From the NCBI GenBank assembly GCA_028768545.1, contig CP054838.1:1357501-1421500 (forward strand): a DNA stretch of 64,000 nt. Reading direction: 5' to 3'. The notes beneath the pieces are model-generated. The model saw only the letters and a list, made by a program, of their open reading frames with translations. It was not told where the DNA came from and made no database searches. The stretch comes from Desulfobacter sp. GTDB lineage: Bacteria > Desulfobacterota > Desulfobacteria > Desulfobacterales > Desulfobacteraceae. Positions 28,522-37,519 of this stretch are shown here, one piece after another. Position 1 is the first letter of the stretch. Each line of letters opens with the position of its first letter. The position numbers were made by a program, and so were the translations under genes.

Positions 28522-29130
28522 CTAGAGGGTAATGCCTGAAAACATCATGAATGTCATGGCCATGAGCCCTGCAATGATCATGGTGATCCCAAAGCCGTCA
28601 AGGCCTTTGGGCACATCCGAATACCGTGTTTTTTTCCGGATGCTGGCCATGGAGACAATGGCCAGCATCCAGCCGGTGCCCGACCCTGCCCCGAAGACAA
28701 TGGATTCAACAAAGGTGTAGTTTCGTTCCACCATGAAAAGCGAGGTTCCCAGAATGGCGCAGTTCACGGCAATCAAAGGTAAAAACACCCCCAGGGCTGC
28801 GTAGAGCATGGGCGAATACCGGTCAATGACCATTTCCACGGCCTGGACCATGGCGGCGATCACCGCAATAAAGGTGATAAATTTTAAAAAGCTGAGGTCC
28901 AGGTCTGGAAAACCTAACCAGGACAGGGCCCCGGGTGCCAGAAGCCCGTGGTAGATCAGCCAGTTGACAGGGCTGGTCACCGTGAGGACAAAGATAACGG
29001 CAAAGCCTAAGCCCGTAGCGGTTTCCACATTTTTGGACACCGCAATAAACGAGCACATCCCCAGGAAATAGGCCAAAAGGATATTGCCGATGAAAACCGA
29101 ATTGATAAAAAGGCTGAGAAGATCGCCCAT
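28522..29130 (-). CDS. nqrE: Na+-NQR subunit E
   Basis: Integral membrane subunit of six helices. It contributes a Cys to the intramembrane iron site with Nqr[16 protein letters not shown] near residue 25 and [10 protein letters not shown] near residue 113 are the conserved half-repeats. 202 aa, a normal length. ATG with AGGAG upstream, 2 bases after nqrD. Confidence 0.95.
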   Translation of the reverse strand: MGDLLSLFINSVFIGNILLAYFLGMCSFIAVSKNVETATGLGFAVIFVLTVTSPVNWLIYHGLLAPGALSWLGFPDLDLSFLKFITFIAVIAAMVQAVEMVIDRYSPMLYAALGVFLPLIAVNCAILGTSLFMVERNYTFVESIVFGAGSGTGWMLAIVSMASIRKKTRYSDVPKGLDGFGITMIIAGLMAMTFMMFSGITL

Positions 29131-29132
29131 GG

Positions 29133-29768
29133 TTAACTCCTTTTTTCGCTTGAAATACCGGGAAGGGAATTTTTCAGCCAGACCAGCAGGCCGATGATGA
29201 AAAAGGCGCCCGGCGCAAGGACCATCAGCCCCATGTTTTGGAATCCTAAATCATAGATAAATTGGGGGATGATTGGCAGACCGAAAAATTTGCCCGATCC
29301 GAGCAGTTCCCGGACAAAGGCGACCAGCACCAGGACAAGACCGTAGCCAAGTCCGTTGGCAATGCCGTCCACAAAGGAATCAATGGGGTCATTGGCCAGG
29401 GCAAAGGCCTCTGCACGGCCCAGGACAATGCAGTTGGTAATGATCAGGCCCACAAATATGGACAGCTGTTTGGAGATGTCATAGAAAAAGGCCTTGAGCA
29501 CCTCGTCCGTGACGATGACCAGAGAGGCGATCACGGCCAGTTCCACAATGATCCGTATGTTGGAAGGGATATGCTTGCGCATTAAAGAGATGGACAAAGA
29601 AGAAAAGGCGGTGACCACGGTGAGGGCCACGGCCATGACAATGGCTGTGGACATTTTTACCGTGACGGCCAGGGCAGAGCAGATCCCCAGGACCTGGTAG
29701 GCCACGGGGTTTTCCTTCCATATCCCCTTGATCAGTATTTCCTGGTATTCTGTTTTGGATTTGAACAT
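29133..29768 (-). CDS. nqrD: Na+-NQR subunit D
   Basis: Membrane subunit homologous to NqrE. It has [14 protein letters not shown] near residue 27 and [13 protein letters not shown] near residue 113, whose cysteines bind the intramembrane iron centre together with those of NqrE. 211 aa, six predicted helices, no defect seen. It lies 9 bases after nqrC and 2 before nqrE. Confidence 0.95.
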   Translation of the reverse strand: MFKSKTEYQEILIKGIWKENPVAYQVLGICSALAVTVKMSTAIVMAVALTVVTAFSSLSISLMRKHIPSNIRIIVELAVIASLVIVTDEVLKAFFYDISKQLSIFVGLIITNCIVLGRAEAFALANDPIDSFVDGIANGLGYGLVLVLVAFVRELLGSGKFFGLPIIPQFIYDLGFQNMGLMVLAPGAFFIIGLLVWLKNSLPGISSEKRS

Positions 29769-29777
29769 GACACCCCT

Positions 29778-30518
29778 TTATTTTTTTTGAGTCTTTAATT
29801 CTTTTTGGCGGAAGGTCACAGAGACGCCCTCATATTTGATCAGGGTATCTTTGATTCCCTGGGAGAGGTATTTGCCTGTGAGGGTGGCACCGGAGATGCC
29901 GTCCACAAAGTGATCCTGCTCGGTTTGGGGCAGATCCTGGGTCTTGCCCTTGGCAATGGACACGGAGACGAACTTATTTTGGGAGTTGAGAATTTTTTTG
30001 CCTTTAAAGTTTTTCTTGAACCAGGCCGCTTCAATTTCTCCGCCTAACCCCGGGGTCTCCGAATGGCTGAACACGGAAAATCCCGACACGGTCTGACCGT
30101 CGTTTTCAAAGGCCAGGTAGCCTCTGATTTTTCCCCACAGCCCCCGGGTGTTCACCGGCAGGATATACCCTGTGATATTTTCTTTCATGGTCGTCTGGAC
30201 ATCCTCTTTTTGGGGTCCAAGGATAAAGTAAAGGTGCATGGCCCCGGGGATTTCGGTTTGAATCACCTTGCCCTGTGGGTCCACGATTTTTTCCTGGATA
30301 CGGGTTTCGTAGATGGCGTTGACCAGGTCTTTGTCAGGTTTGTCCCCCGGTGCCACGAGTCCTGCCGCAGAGAGCAGGTTGATTTTTTTATCCAGGGCAA
30401 TGTTTTCCTGTTGAAACCCTTTAAGGCCTGTGGCGGCTGCCGTGATCAGCAGGCTGCAGACCAGGGAGAGGCCTGCGGCAAAAAGGATCACATTTTTGCG
30501 GCTGTTTTTATCAGACAT
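29778..30518 (-). CDS. nqrC: Na+-NQR subunit C (covalent FMN)
   Basis: NqrC carries an FMN bound by a phosphodiester to Thr in the periplasmic domain. The site reads DGISGATLTGKYLSQG near residue 210, matching the S-x-A-T flavinylation motif. One membrane anchor (about 9-30) leads into the soluble domain. 246 aa. The gene overlaps nqrB by 8 bases. The flavin transferase ApbE is not in the window. Confidence 0.95.
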   Translation of the reverse strand: MSDKNSRKNVILFAAGLSLVCSLLITAAATGLKGFQQENIALDKKINLLSAAGLVAPGDKPDKDLVNAIYETRIQEKIVDPQGKVIQTEIPGAMHLYFILGPQKEDVQTTMKENITGYILPVNTRGLWGKIRGYLAFENDGQTVSGFSVFSHSETPGLGGEIEAAWFKKNFKGKKILNSQNKFVSVSIAKGKTQDLPQTEQDHFVDGISGATLTGKYLSQGIKDTLIKYEGVSVTFRQKELKTQKK

Positions 30519-31674
30519 TGGGTATCCTCCTGGCAGACCGGAATTTTACCACCAGATGGTCGAGTAAGGGTGAAAAGACATTCATGAACAAAATGGCCAG
30601 CATCACCCCTTCCATAAAGGCCGGGTTCACCACTCGGATGATCACGGTGAGAAATCCGATCAAGAGTCCGAAAATCCACCGGCCCGGATTTGTGCCCGGT
30701 GCAGAAACAGGGTCTGTGGCCATAAAAGAGATGCCGAATAAAAATCCGCCGGCGCAAAGATGATACAGAGGACCTGCATTGGCCCAGCTCTCTTGGCCCC
30801 CGGGGATGAGATATACGAGCAGGGCGGTGATCACAAGCCCTGCAATCCCGCCCAGGATGATCCTGAAATTGGCAATCCGTGTGACCATGAGAAAGGCAGC
30901 ACCGATCAGGCAGCACAGGGCTGAGGTCTCTCCCACACTGCCCGGGATCAGGCCGATAAAGAGCCGGGTCAAAGAAAATCCTGCCTCGGACAGGGCAGAC
31001 CCGATGGCCTGGCCTTCAAACCCGGTTACGGCGAGGGCGGTGGCTCCGGATATGCCGTCCACAAGATCTTTGCCTGCAATCCAGATGTCTCCGGACATGG
31101 ACACGGGATAGGAAAAAAAGATAAAGGCCCGGGCGGTCAGGGCCGGGTTTAAAATGTTTCTGCCCGTGCCGCCGAACACCTCCTTGCCCATGACCACACC
31201 GAATGAGATCCCCAGGGCCACCTGCCAGAGGGGGATGGTCGGGGGCAGGCTCAGGGGAAATAACAGTCCTGTGACCAGAAATCCTTCTGAAATTTTATGA
31301 CGGCGAACCACGGCAAAGAGAAACTCCCATAAAAATCCCACCCCGTAGGATACCAGGATCATGGGCACCACATAAAAGGCACCTGTTGTGAATTCCTGGA
31401 CCAGGGTATAGGATTCCCCCGTAGCCAGGCCTGCCTGAAATCCGGTGTTGAATATGCCGAAAAAAGTGACCGGTACGAGGGCCAGGATCACCATGCTCAT
31501 ATAGCGCTTTAAGTCCAGATGGTCCCGGACAAAGGGCATGAACATGTTTTTGGGGGAGGGCAGAAAGAAAAAGGTTTTGGTGGCATCCCAGATGGGTTCA
31601 TATTTTTTGTATTTTCCCTCTCCGGTAAACAAGGGCTTTGTCTGGTCAAAGATGTTTTTTAGTGGATTTTTCAT
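30511..31674 (-). CDS. nqrB: Na+-NQR subunit B (covalent FMN, membrane)
   Basis: NqrB is the large membrane subunit for quinone reduction and Na+ transport. Start MKNPLKNIFDQTKP at 31674, overlapping the nqrA stop by ATGA; the longer frame is antisense noise. The flavinylation site is DGISGATALAVTG, and the conserved GTGRNILNPALTARAFIFFSYP patch is present in two runs. 387 aa, about ten helices. No defect seen. Confidence 0.95.
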   Translation of the reverse strand: MKNPLKNIFDQTKPLFTGEGKYKKYEPIWDATKTFFFLPSPKNMFMPFVRDHLDLKRYMSMVILALVPVTFFGIFNTGFQAGLATGESYTLVQEFTTGAFYVVPMILVSYGVGFLWEFLFAVVRRHKISEGFLVTGLLFPLSLPPTIPLWQVALGISFGVVMGKEVFGGTGRNILNPALTARAFIFFSYPVSMSGDIWIAGKDLVDGISGATALAVTGFEGQAIGSALSEAGFSLTRLFIGLIPGSVGETSALCCLIGAAFLMVTRIANFRIILGGIAGLVITALLVYLIPGGQESWANAGPLYHLCAGGFLFGISFMATDPVSAPGTNPGRWIFGLLIGFLTVIIRVVNPAFMEGVMLAILFMNVFSPLLDHLVVKFRSARRIPNV

Positions 31675-33011
31675 GCTTTGTCCTTGTAGTGGGCATCCAT
31701 GCCGTTTGCCAGGATTTTGGCCAGTTCTATTTTCGAGGGGCAGGCAAAGGAGCAGAGCCCGCACTGGCAGCAGTCCAGCAGCCCCATGCCCAAGGCCTCT
31801 TCAATTTCGTCCGCTTCAAGGGCCTTCATGATAAAACTGGGCATGAGATTGTTGGGACAGATTCGTTCGCAATAGGAGCAGTTGATGCAGGCGCGAACCT
31901 CCCCGTGAAGGGTGGCGTCCATGGTAACAGGGGTTTTAAACACAGAAGACAAAAAAGAGCTGGAAAGCGTTGCCTTGTTTCTGCCCGGCCGTAGAAATCC
32001 AAACATCTCCTCCTGCTCGGCGGCCTCAATGATATTGACGGTGTTTTCAAAAAATCCCAAATGGGACTGGGGACTCAGCAGCCTGCCGTTAAAGCGCCCG
32101 GTGGTCATGATGTTGTCCGAAGTCACCTTTCCGGTAAGAGCGTCAAGGGGCACCCCCTGGCGGGTTTTTAAATGGGGCCGCCGGTCCTTGCCCCGGGTCA
32201 GGGTGACAATCTTTTCAATGGGATATTGTCCGGTGAGGATAAATTTTCCCATCATGATCAAATGGTCAAGGCTGATGCACCAGGAAAGGTTTTGGGCTTC
32301 ATTTTCCTTAAGGGCGAAAAGTACTGCCCCGGGGTTCCAGGCAGGATATGTGTCAGCCACTTGGTGGGTGATCTGGCTCTCAATGCTCGGATCCAGCCGG
32401 TCAGGACCTGCAAGACAGCTTTGCCTGGCCGTAATCACGATGTTGTGGGAAAAGCGTTTCAGGGCGGCAATGCCTGTTTCAAAGGCGCTCACATTGTTTT
32501 CAAGGACCCGGCCCGGATGGGGGGAAAAAAGGTCATTCCCGTTCAGGGAAACAATGATCATGGCCGGGGTGTGGTCCGGGTCTGCCGTGTCCATGGCCGG
32601 GAACTGGCGAAGGCCCTGCCAGAGACCGCCTTGCTTGAGGCGGTCGGCTATTTCTGATTTGGGCAGGTCTGCAAGTGTTTTAGTCCCGATCGGGTCAAAT
32701 TGGAAAAACTCATCCTTTTTTTCAGCCAGGATAATGACTTCTTCCAATCGCCTTCGTTCTCCATACAAGATTTTTTCCACCCTGCCTGTGGCAGGAGAAA
32801 GATAGTTGGTGGACAGGTCACGTTTGTCTGTGAACACCGGAGAGCCCGTCTGCACCCAATCCCCCTCTTTGACCAGGAGTTTGGGGCGGATAAAGGGAAT
32901 TCCTTTTGCAGAACACCCGATTGTACGGGGAAAAGGAATCTGGATCATGGTCAGATCCGGACTTCCGTCTAATTTGGGTGTGAATCCCCTGGGAATTTTG
33001 ATTTTTTCCAT
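31671..33011 (-). CDS. nqrA: Na+-NQR subunit A, with two RnfC-like 4Fe-4S motifs
   Basis: Start MEKIKIPRGFTPKLDG at 33011; the 446-aa protein matches NqrA/RnfC throughout (barrel-sandwich, SLBB and C-terminal helical domain). Unusually, the C terminus keeps two complete cluster motifs of the pattern C-x2-C-x2-C-x3-C-P: CINCSYCERICP from residue 375 and CCQCGLCSFACP from residue 414. Vibrio-type NqrA has lost these, while RnfC has both. The operon is plainly nqr (nqrB, nqrC, nqrF follow), not rnf, so this may be an NqrA that still binds Fe-S clusters. First gene of the operon. Confidence 0.93.
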   Translation of the reverse strand: MEKIKIPRGFTPKLDGSPDLTMIQIPFPRTIGCSAKGIPFIRPKLLVKEGDWVQTGSPVFTDKRDLSTNYLSPATGRVEKILYGERRRLEEVIILAEKKDEFFQFDPIGTKTLADLPKSEIADRLKQGGLWQGLRQFPAMDTADPDHTPAMIIVSLNGNDLFSPHPGRVLENNVSAFETGIAALKRFSHNIVITARQSCLAGPDRLDPSIESQITHQVADTYPAWNPGAVLFALKENEAQNLSWCISLDHLIMMGKFILTGQYPIEKIVTLTRGKDRRPHLKTRQGVPLDALTGKVTSDNIMTTGRFNGRLLSPQSHLGFFENTVNIIEAAEQEEMFGFLRPGRNKATLSSSFLSSVFKTPVTMDATLHGEVRACINCSYCERICPNNLMPSFIMKALEADEIEEALGMGLLDCCQCGLCSFACPSKIELAKILANGMDAHYKDKA

Positions 33012-33482
33012 CGGTTCAATTCCATTTTTATCAATGATATGATGTGCTGAACGATATTTTAACTGCATCTCCCGTTTAACCAGAGGTATCTTATCAAATC
33101 CTGCTGTAATTTCAAGTCTGCAAAACAGAAGAACAGGGCAGAATTGAATCCGGCCCGTTGATCCCAAATCCGCTTATGGTTATGCCTGACCTGTATTTTG
33201 TTTCGGCACGGTTTTGTCACAATTCAGCGGGTTTGATCTTTTAGTCCAAATTTTTGTCCGCCATTGGGGGGCATGTGCCGCAGTGGGAATGGAACAAGGC
33301 AACCAGGACGGGGGGACCTTGAACACCAAATCAGGATCATGCCAATTGGAGATGACAAAGGCGAAATAATTATTGTATACTTTGGCCTGATTTTTTTGAT
33401 TATTCAAACAAGGCCGAAAAAGGAGGGGATAAACCCTGGCTCGGTATTCAGGTCGCGCATTATGACGGGAAGAAATAAAAAT
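33012..33482. other. Divergent intergenic region, 471 bp
   Basis: It lies between nqrA and the glycosyltransferase gene and must hold the nqr operon promoter. Short frames exist on both strands but lack ribosome sites and coding character. No convincing hairpin, tRNA or riboswitch was seen. Confidence 0.5.
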
Positions 33483-34154
33483 ATGTCACTTCAAAAAAAT
33501 AAAGAGATTTTACTCATCTTTGTTCGCGCTCCTGAGCGTGGCCGGGTCAAGACCCGTCTGGCAAAGGCGGTGGGCGATGAAAAAGCCCTGGCCCTGTATA
33601 AACAATTTTCAAAGGCAAGCCTTGATGCAGCCCACGCCTGGGCTGAACAGGGGTCAACAGCTTCGGGTCAGGCCCTAAGGCAGGTCTGGATCTGCTTTTA
33701 CCCCCAAGAAAAGTTGGATCTTGTAACAGAGTGGCTGGGCCGGGATCATATTTTTTGGGCCCAGTCCGGAGCCGGCTTGGGAGAGCGCATGGCCGGGGCC
33801 ATGGCCGCTGCCTTTGACCAGAATGCCGTGCGGGTGGCGCTCCTGGGTACGGATATCCCTCAGATTCGCCAGGCCCATCTGGGCCGCGCCTTTGAATGCC
33901 TGGGGTCAAAGGATGTGGTCCTGGGCCCGAGTCTGGACGGGGGGTATTGGCTCATCGGCGCCCGCTGGGACAGGTTTTCTCCCCGGTTGTTTGAAGATAT
34001 TGAATGGGGCGGCGATTCTGTGTTTTCCGCCACCATTGACCGATGCCGGGAAAATCATCTGACCTGTGCCCGGCTTGACCTGCTTCGGGATGTGGATACC
34101 CTGGCGGACCTTGAGGCCATTGAAAACAAAAAGACTGGCAAGGCTCGTATTTAA
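33483..34154 (+). CDS. TIGR04282-type glycosyltransferase (rSAM/selenodomain-associated transferase 1)
   Basis: 223 aa, DUF2064/CofC-like nucleotidyl or glycosyl transferase fold: LLIFVRAPERGRVKTRLAKAVGDEKAL is the characteristic N terminus (K-T-R-L motif), then LLGTDIPQI and VLGPSLDGGYWLIG for the sugar-nucleotide site. The family is usually found with its partner TIGR04283 and a radical SAM/Cys-rich enzyme, in arsenosugar-like small-molecule pathways. Here the partner is the next, convergent gene; the radical SAM enzyme is not in the window. Start at 33483 follows GGGAAGAAAT. Confidence 0.8.
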   Translation: MSLQKNKEILLIFVRAPERGRVKTRLAKAVGDEKALALYKQFSKASLDAAHAWAEQGSTASGQALRQVWICFYPQEKLDLVTEWLGRDHIFWAQSGAGLGERMAGAMAAAFDQNAVRVALLGTDIPQIRQAHLGRAFECLGSKDVVLGPSLDGGYWLIGARWDRFSPRLFEDIEWGGDSVFSATIDRCRENHLTCARLDLLRDVDTLADLEAIENKKTGKARI

Positions 34155-34175
34155 ATTCGTTCTGGATCTGGGCGG

Positions 34176-34892
34176 TCATGAATAATACCATTTTTCAAGT
34201 TTCCACGGCGATACCCCCATTGCGTATAAAAAGATAAACCCCCAGTTTTTAAGGGTGGTGGAAATAATACCCCGGGTTTCCCAGCGCCGGGCTGAGGTGA
34301 GAATGGTTTGGCCCGGGAAAAAGGGGGGTATCCTTTTTTTTTTCACAGCAGCCATCAATCCCACATCTTCCATCAGGGGCAGGTCCGGGAATCCGCCCAC
34401 CCTGTTAAACAGGTCTTTTGAAATAAAGATACCCTGGTCTCCGTATGGTATCCGGGTGAGCCTGGATCTCAAGGAGGCGGTTCGTTCAATGATCCTGAAC
34501 ACAGGTTTGGGAGAGTCTATGGCCAGGTCAAAGGCTCCGCAGAACAGGGGGCCAGAGGTTTGCCGGCCAAAGATCATTTGGTCCATGCCGGCCTGGCTTG
34601 GCCGGGTGTCGGCGTGGAGAAATAAAAAAAGATCTCCTGTTGCGGCCCTGGCCCCTGCATTCATCTGAATTCCCCGCCCCCGGGCAGATGCAATCATGCG
34701 GATGCCCGGATCGGGCATCCAATGATGAGCCTCAGGAGCAGTCCTGAGAAAGGAAAGGGTGGATGCTTTTTTTTCCCCGTCGACCACAAGGATTTCAAAG
34801 GGAACCAAAAGGCGAATGTCTGCCAGAGCCTTGAGGGTCTGGACAAGGGAGATTGTTTCCTTGTACACTGGAATGATGATTGAAATTTTCAT
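34176..34892 (-). CDS. TIGR04283-type family 2 glycosyltransferase (rSAM/selenodomain-associated transferase 2)
   Basis: 238 aa. GT-A fold: MKISIIIPVYKETISL, ILVVDGEKKAST (DG for the nucleotide), GRGIQMNAGARAATGDLFLFLHADTRP with the metal-binding DxD-like HAD, and GDQGIFISKDLFNRVGGFPDLPLMEDV. It is the standard partner of the convergent gene 21 bases away. Substrate unknown; arsenosugar or lipid glycosylation has been suggested for the family. The longer start at 34907 is possible. Confidence 0.8.
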   Translation of the reverse strand: MKISIIIPVYKETISLVQTLKALADIRLLVPFEILVVDGEKKASTLSFLRTAPEAHHWMPDPGIRMIASARGRGIQMNAGARAATGDLFLFLHADTRPSQAGMDQMIFGRQTSGPLFCGAFDLAIDSPKPVFRIIERTASLRSRLTRIPYGDQGIFISKDLFNRVGGFPDLPLMEDVGLMAAVKKKRIPPFFPGQTILTSARRWETRGIISTTLKNWGFIFLYAMGVSPWKLEKWYYS

Positions 34893-35146
34893 GATCTTTT
34901 TTACCATGGTATTTTAGAAAAACACAAACTTTGGAAATTGTTTGCACCCATACCTTTCATTATGGGCTTTGAATTTTAAGCCTATTCAGGGCGGGGTGAA
35001 AACAAGGGTCCAACCAGGCAATTTCCCGCGTTATTATGGGGCTTCGCCCTGGGGAATCAGTGTTTTGGGCTTGATTTTCTTTTGAGGAAGGAATAAATGA
35101 AAGATTTATATTTGTAATTGACAAGGGAAAAGGAAAGATAAAAAGA

Positions 35147-35530
35147 ATGGATATAAACGCGTTGGACCGTATCATTACCCAGGAGTTTTTAGACCGTCTC
35201 TTACCACCGGAAAAAAGCGACCAGTTTTTTGAGGCCCTTTACGGTGACGCCTCTGAAGGGGCCTATGATATACGGCTGGAGCCTGTATCTGTTTCTCAAG
35301 ACCGAATTGTTCTATCCTTTAATCTGACCCAGCGTCCGGGCAAGTGTTTGGTCTGTAGCCTGACCTATGGTCTGCCCACGGTGTTTTCCCGCCATCCGCT
35401 GATCAATATCAAGGGCATGGTGGCTCAGATGGAAGAGGCAGGGATCAGGATTAAAAAATGGCAGTTAGGGGATACCGAAGAAAATTCTGCCGCCCTTCAT
35501 ATCATTCCTTTGTTTATGGATCTTGCCTGA
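35147..35530 (+). CDS. Hypothetical protein, 127 aa
   Basis: I do not recognise the family. It starts MDINALDRIITQEFLDRLLP with GGAAAGAT upstream and codes for a compact, soluble protein with one paired cysteine (KCLVCSLTYGLP near residue 70). Composition and codon use match the neighbours, and a clean bidirectional terminator follows, so it is likely a true single-gene unit. Confidence 0.65.
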   Translation: MDINALDRIITQEFLDRLLPPEKSDQFFEALYGDASEGAYDIRLEPVSVSQDRIVLSFNLTQRPGKCLVCSLTYGLPTVFSRHPLINIKGMVAQMEEAGIRIKKWQLGDTEENSAALHIIPLFMDLA

Positions 35531-35550
35531 TCGTTGCTGGGCTGGAATAA

Positions 35551-35581
35551 AAAGGCCGGGTGCTTGACGCATCCGGCCTTT
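35551..35581. terminator. Bidirectional terminator
   Basis: AAAGGCCGGGTGC and GCATCCGGCCTTT pair over 13 positions (one G-T) around TTGAC, with A and T runs on both sides. It serves the hypothetical gene (+) and the cyclophilin gene (-). Confidence 0.88.
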
Positions 35582-35608
35582 AATATTTTATCCCATGTTT
35601 TGTAGGTC

Positions 35609-36139
35609 TTATGCTTTGGGAAGCTTGGGAAAGGATTTGTTGAGTTTTTTATTCCAGTCATCCAGTTTGGCCTTTACCCGTTTAAAAAGCGCACCTGAAT
35701 TTCCCTGGATGGCGATGCTGTCAATGGTATCGCCCTGGGCAATGCTGTCCACAATTTTCTGGTCATCTGCGGACTCAACCTCTCCGAATACGGTGTGCAT
35801 CCCGTCCAGGTGAGGGGTGGGGCCATGGGTGATGAAAAACTGGCTGCCGTTTGTTCCCGGGCCTGCATTGGCCATGGAAAGGATTCCGGGTTTGTCATGC
35901 TTAAGGTCTTTTTTAAACTCATCCTCAAATTCATACCCCGGGCCGCCCATGCCGTTGCCGTAAGGGCAGCCGCCCTGGATCATGAAATCCGGGATAACCC
36001 GATGAAATTTTAGCCCGTTATAGTATTCGCGTTTGGCCAGGTTTGCAAAGTTGCCCACGGTAAAGGGGGTCTTGTCTGCAAAGAGTTTAATGCGGATGGT
36101 CCCTTTTGAGGTCTCCATGATTGCTGTCAAGTCTGCCAT
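35609..36139 (-). CDS. Cyclophilin-type peptidyl-prolyl isomerase
   Basis: The 176-aa cytoplasmic cyclophilin (no leader) starts [20 protein letters not shown], with AAGGAGAAAAC upstream. Core motifs: [13 protein letters not shown] with the catalytic Arg, [24 protein letters not shown] in two runs. The usual Trp/His of the cyclosporin site is His (PHLDG), as in many bacterial forms. A C-terminal basic tail follows ([18 protein letters not shown]). Intact. Confidence 0.93.
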   Translation of the reverse strand: MADLTAIMETSKGTIRIKLFADKTPFTVGNFANLAKREYYNGLKFHRVIPDFMIQGGCPYGNGMGGPGYEFEDEFKKDLKHDKPGILSMANAGPGTNGSQFFITHGPTPHLDGMHTVFGEVESADDQKIVDSIAQGDTIDSIAIQGNSGALFKRVKAKLDDWNKKLNKSFPKLPKA

Positions 36140-36243
36140 ATGTTTTCTCCTTAAAATTAAAAAAAAGCTGTTCAAAAATAAGGTGTGATTTTATTTTGTC
36201 AAATTGGAAACAGGAGTCGCTGCCATTCCTGAACCATACCGGA

Positions 36244-37290
36244 TCAGGTCCGGATGGATTTTTCGTCTCTTTCGCTGAGGTTGAACTCTTCTAAGGTGAT
36301 TTTTGAGATGTCGCCGAGCGCCTGGCGGATGGATAAAAAATGATCAAAATGTTCAAGAAAAAGATCGGTCAGCATGGGGTCAAAATGGTTTGCTTTTTCC
36401 TGCCGGATAATATCAAACACCATCTCAGGCGGGTATGGCTTTTTATAGGGGCGTTTGGAGGTCAGGGCATCAAAGGTGTCGGCAATGGCAACGATCCTGC
36501 CGGAAAGGGGAATCTCTTGTTTGGACAATCCTTTGGGGTATCCTTTGCCGTTGAATTTTTCATGGTGGGTCAGGGCGATTTCTTCTGCCATCTGTAGGAT
36601 CTTTGATTTTGATTTGCTCAAAAGCCTGGCGCCGATCAGGGGGTGCTGCTTGATGATCTCAAATTCTTTTGGGGTGAGTTTGCCCGGCTTGAGCAGGATG
36701 CTGTCCGGGATGCCGATTTTTCCCACATCATGCATGGGTGCGGCATAGCCGATGGTTTCGATAAACCGGGTGTCAAGGCCAAGAAGGCGGGCCATACAAG
36801 AGGCATATTCTCCAATTCTGACAATGTGGTCTCCAGTATCTTCATCCTTGAATTCCGAGGCCATGACCAAACGGTGAATGGAATCCACATAGGCATGTTT
36901 AAGCTCTTCATGGGCGTTTTGGGCCGCTTTTTTGAGCTGCCGTTCCTTGAGGACCCGCCGGACCCTTAATATGATTTCCTGGATGGAAAAGGGTTTTTCA
37001 ACAAAGTCGCTGGCCCCGATATTGATGATCTCATCGTATTGGTATCCCTGGGCATGGCCGGTGATCAAAATATCCACCGGGGTCTGGCCCATGATTTCCA
37101 GGGCAATTTGACCTGAGGGGGCAACCGTGCACCTGTGTCCGGCCACCTCCATGGCCCTTTCAAAGAGATCCTGGATGGATGGATCGTCATCCACAATCAG
37201 AATATGGGCTTTGGCGGATGGCGCCAAGGCAGCGGACTTGACCGGAAACCTTTTTTTCCCGGCCCGGATATTTGGGGACGAATCAGCCAT
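36244..37290 (-). CDS. HD-GYP response regulator with a truncated receiver domain
   Basis: The C-terminal half is a full HD-GYP phosphodiesterase (c-di-GMP): TGDHIVRIGEYA, APMHDVGKIGIPD, LTHHEKFNGKGYPKGL and SGRIVAIADTFDAL. The N-terminal receiver starts well (AHILIVDDDPSIQDLF, acidic pocket) and ends well (GASDFVEKPFSIQEI, conserved Lys), but residues 73-79 read DILITGH where about 30 residues with the phosphoacceptor Asp should lie (DILITD...IIITGH in related proteins). An in-frame deletion between the two similar ILIT/IIIT stretches explains it. The enzyme half may be constitutive or ligand-controlled. Confidence 0.88.
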   Translation of the reverse strand: MADSSPNIRAGKKRFPVKSAALAPSAKAHILIVDDDPSIQDLFERAMEVAGHRCTVAPSGQIALEIMGQTPVDILITGHAQGYQYDEIINIGASDFVEKPFSIQEIILRVRRVLKERQLKKAAQNAHEELKHAYVDSIHRLVMASEFKDEDTGDHIVRIGEYASCMARLLGLDTRFIETIGYAAPMHDVGKIGIPDSILLKPGKLTPKEFEIIKQHPLIGARLLSKSKSKILQMAEEIALTHHEKFNGKGYPKGLSKQEIPLSGRIVAIADTFDALTSKRPYKKPYPPEMVFDIIRQEKANHFDPMLTDLFLEHFDHFLSIRQALGDISKITLEEFNLSERDEKSIRT

Positions 37291-37519
37291 GAACCCTCAT
37301 CATAGGTTAGGATGACATAATCGAAATTTAATGCTGGTGATAGTTTGAAAGTACAGCCGGACCCAGAGACCTGTCAAGGAAAATATAATGAATTCCAGGG
37401 CGTTGACTCATCTGGCGGTTTTAATTTTGTCTGGATGGATCTCTATCCTTGACAGAATAGTTTGAGATGTGGGAATGGTAGTTCAGCGGTTGGCCTGTAA
37501 CTGACCCGGAGAGTGTTAT

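Noticed and set aside
27307-33011. The operon as an Rnf complex because NqrA carries RnfC-like clusters.
   Set aside because: nqrB and nqrC motifs and the NADH-binding NqrF as last gene are diagnostic of Na+-NQR; RnfB is absent.
37464-37510. Stretch ggtagttcagcggttggcctg looks like a tRNA D-arm and anticodon region.
   Set aside because: No acceptor stem, T-arm or matching anticodon stem can be built around it; it is probably chance or at most a decayed tRNA piece.
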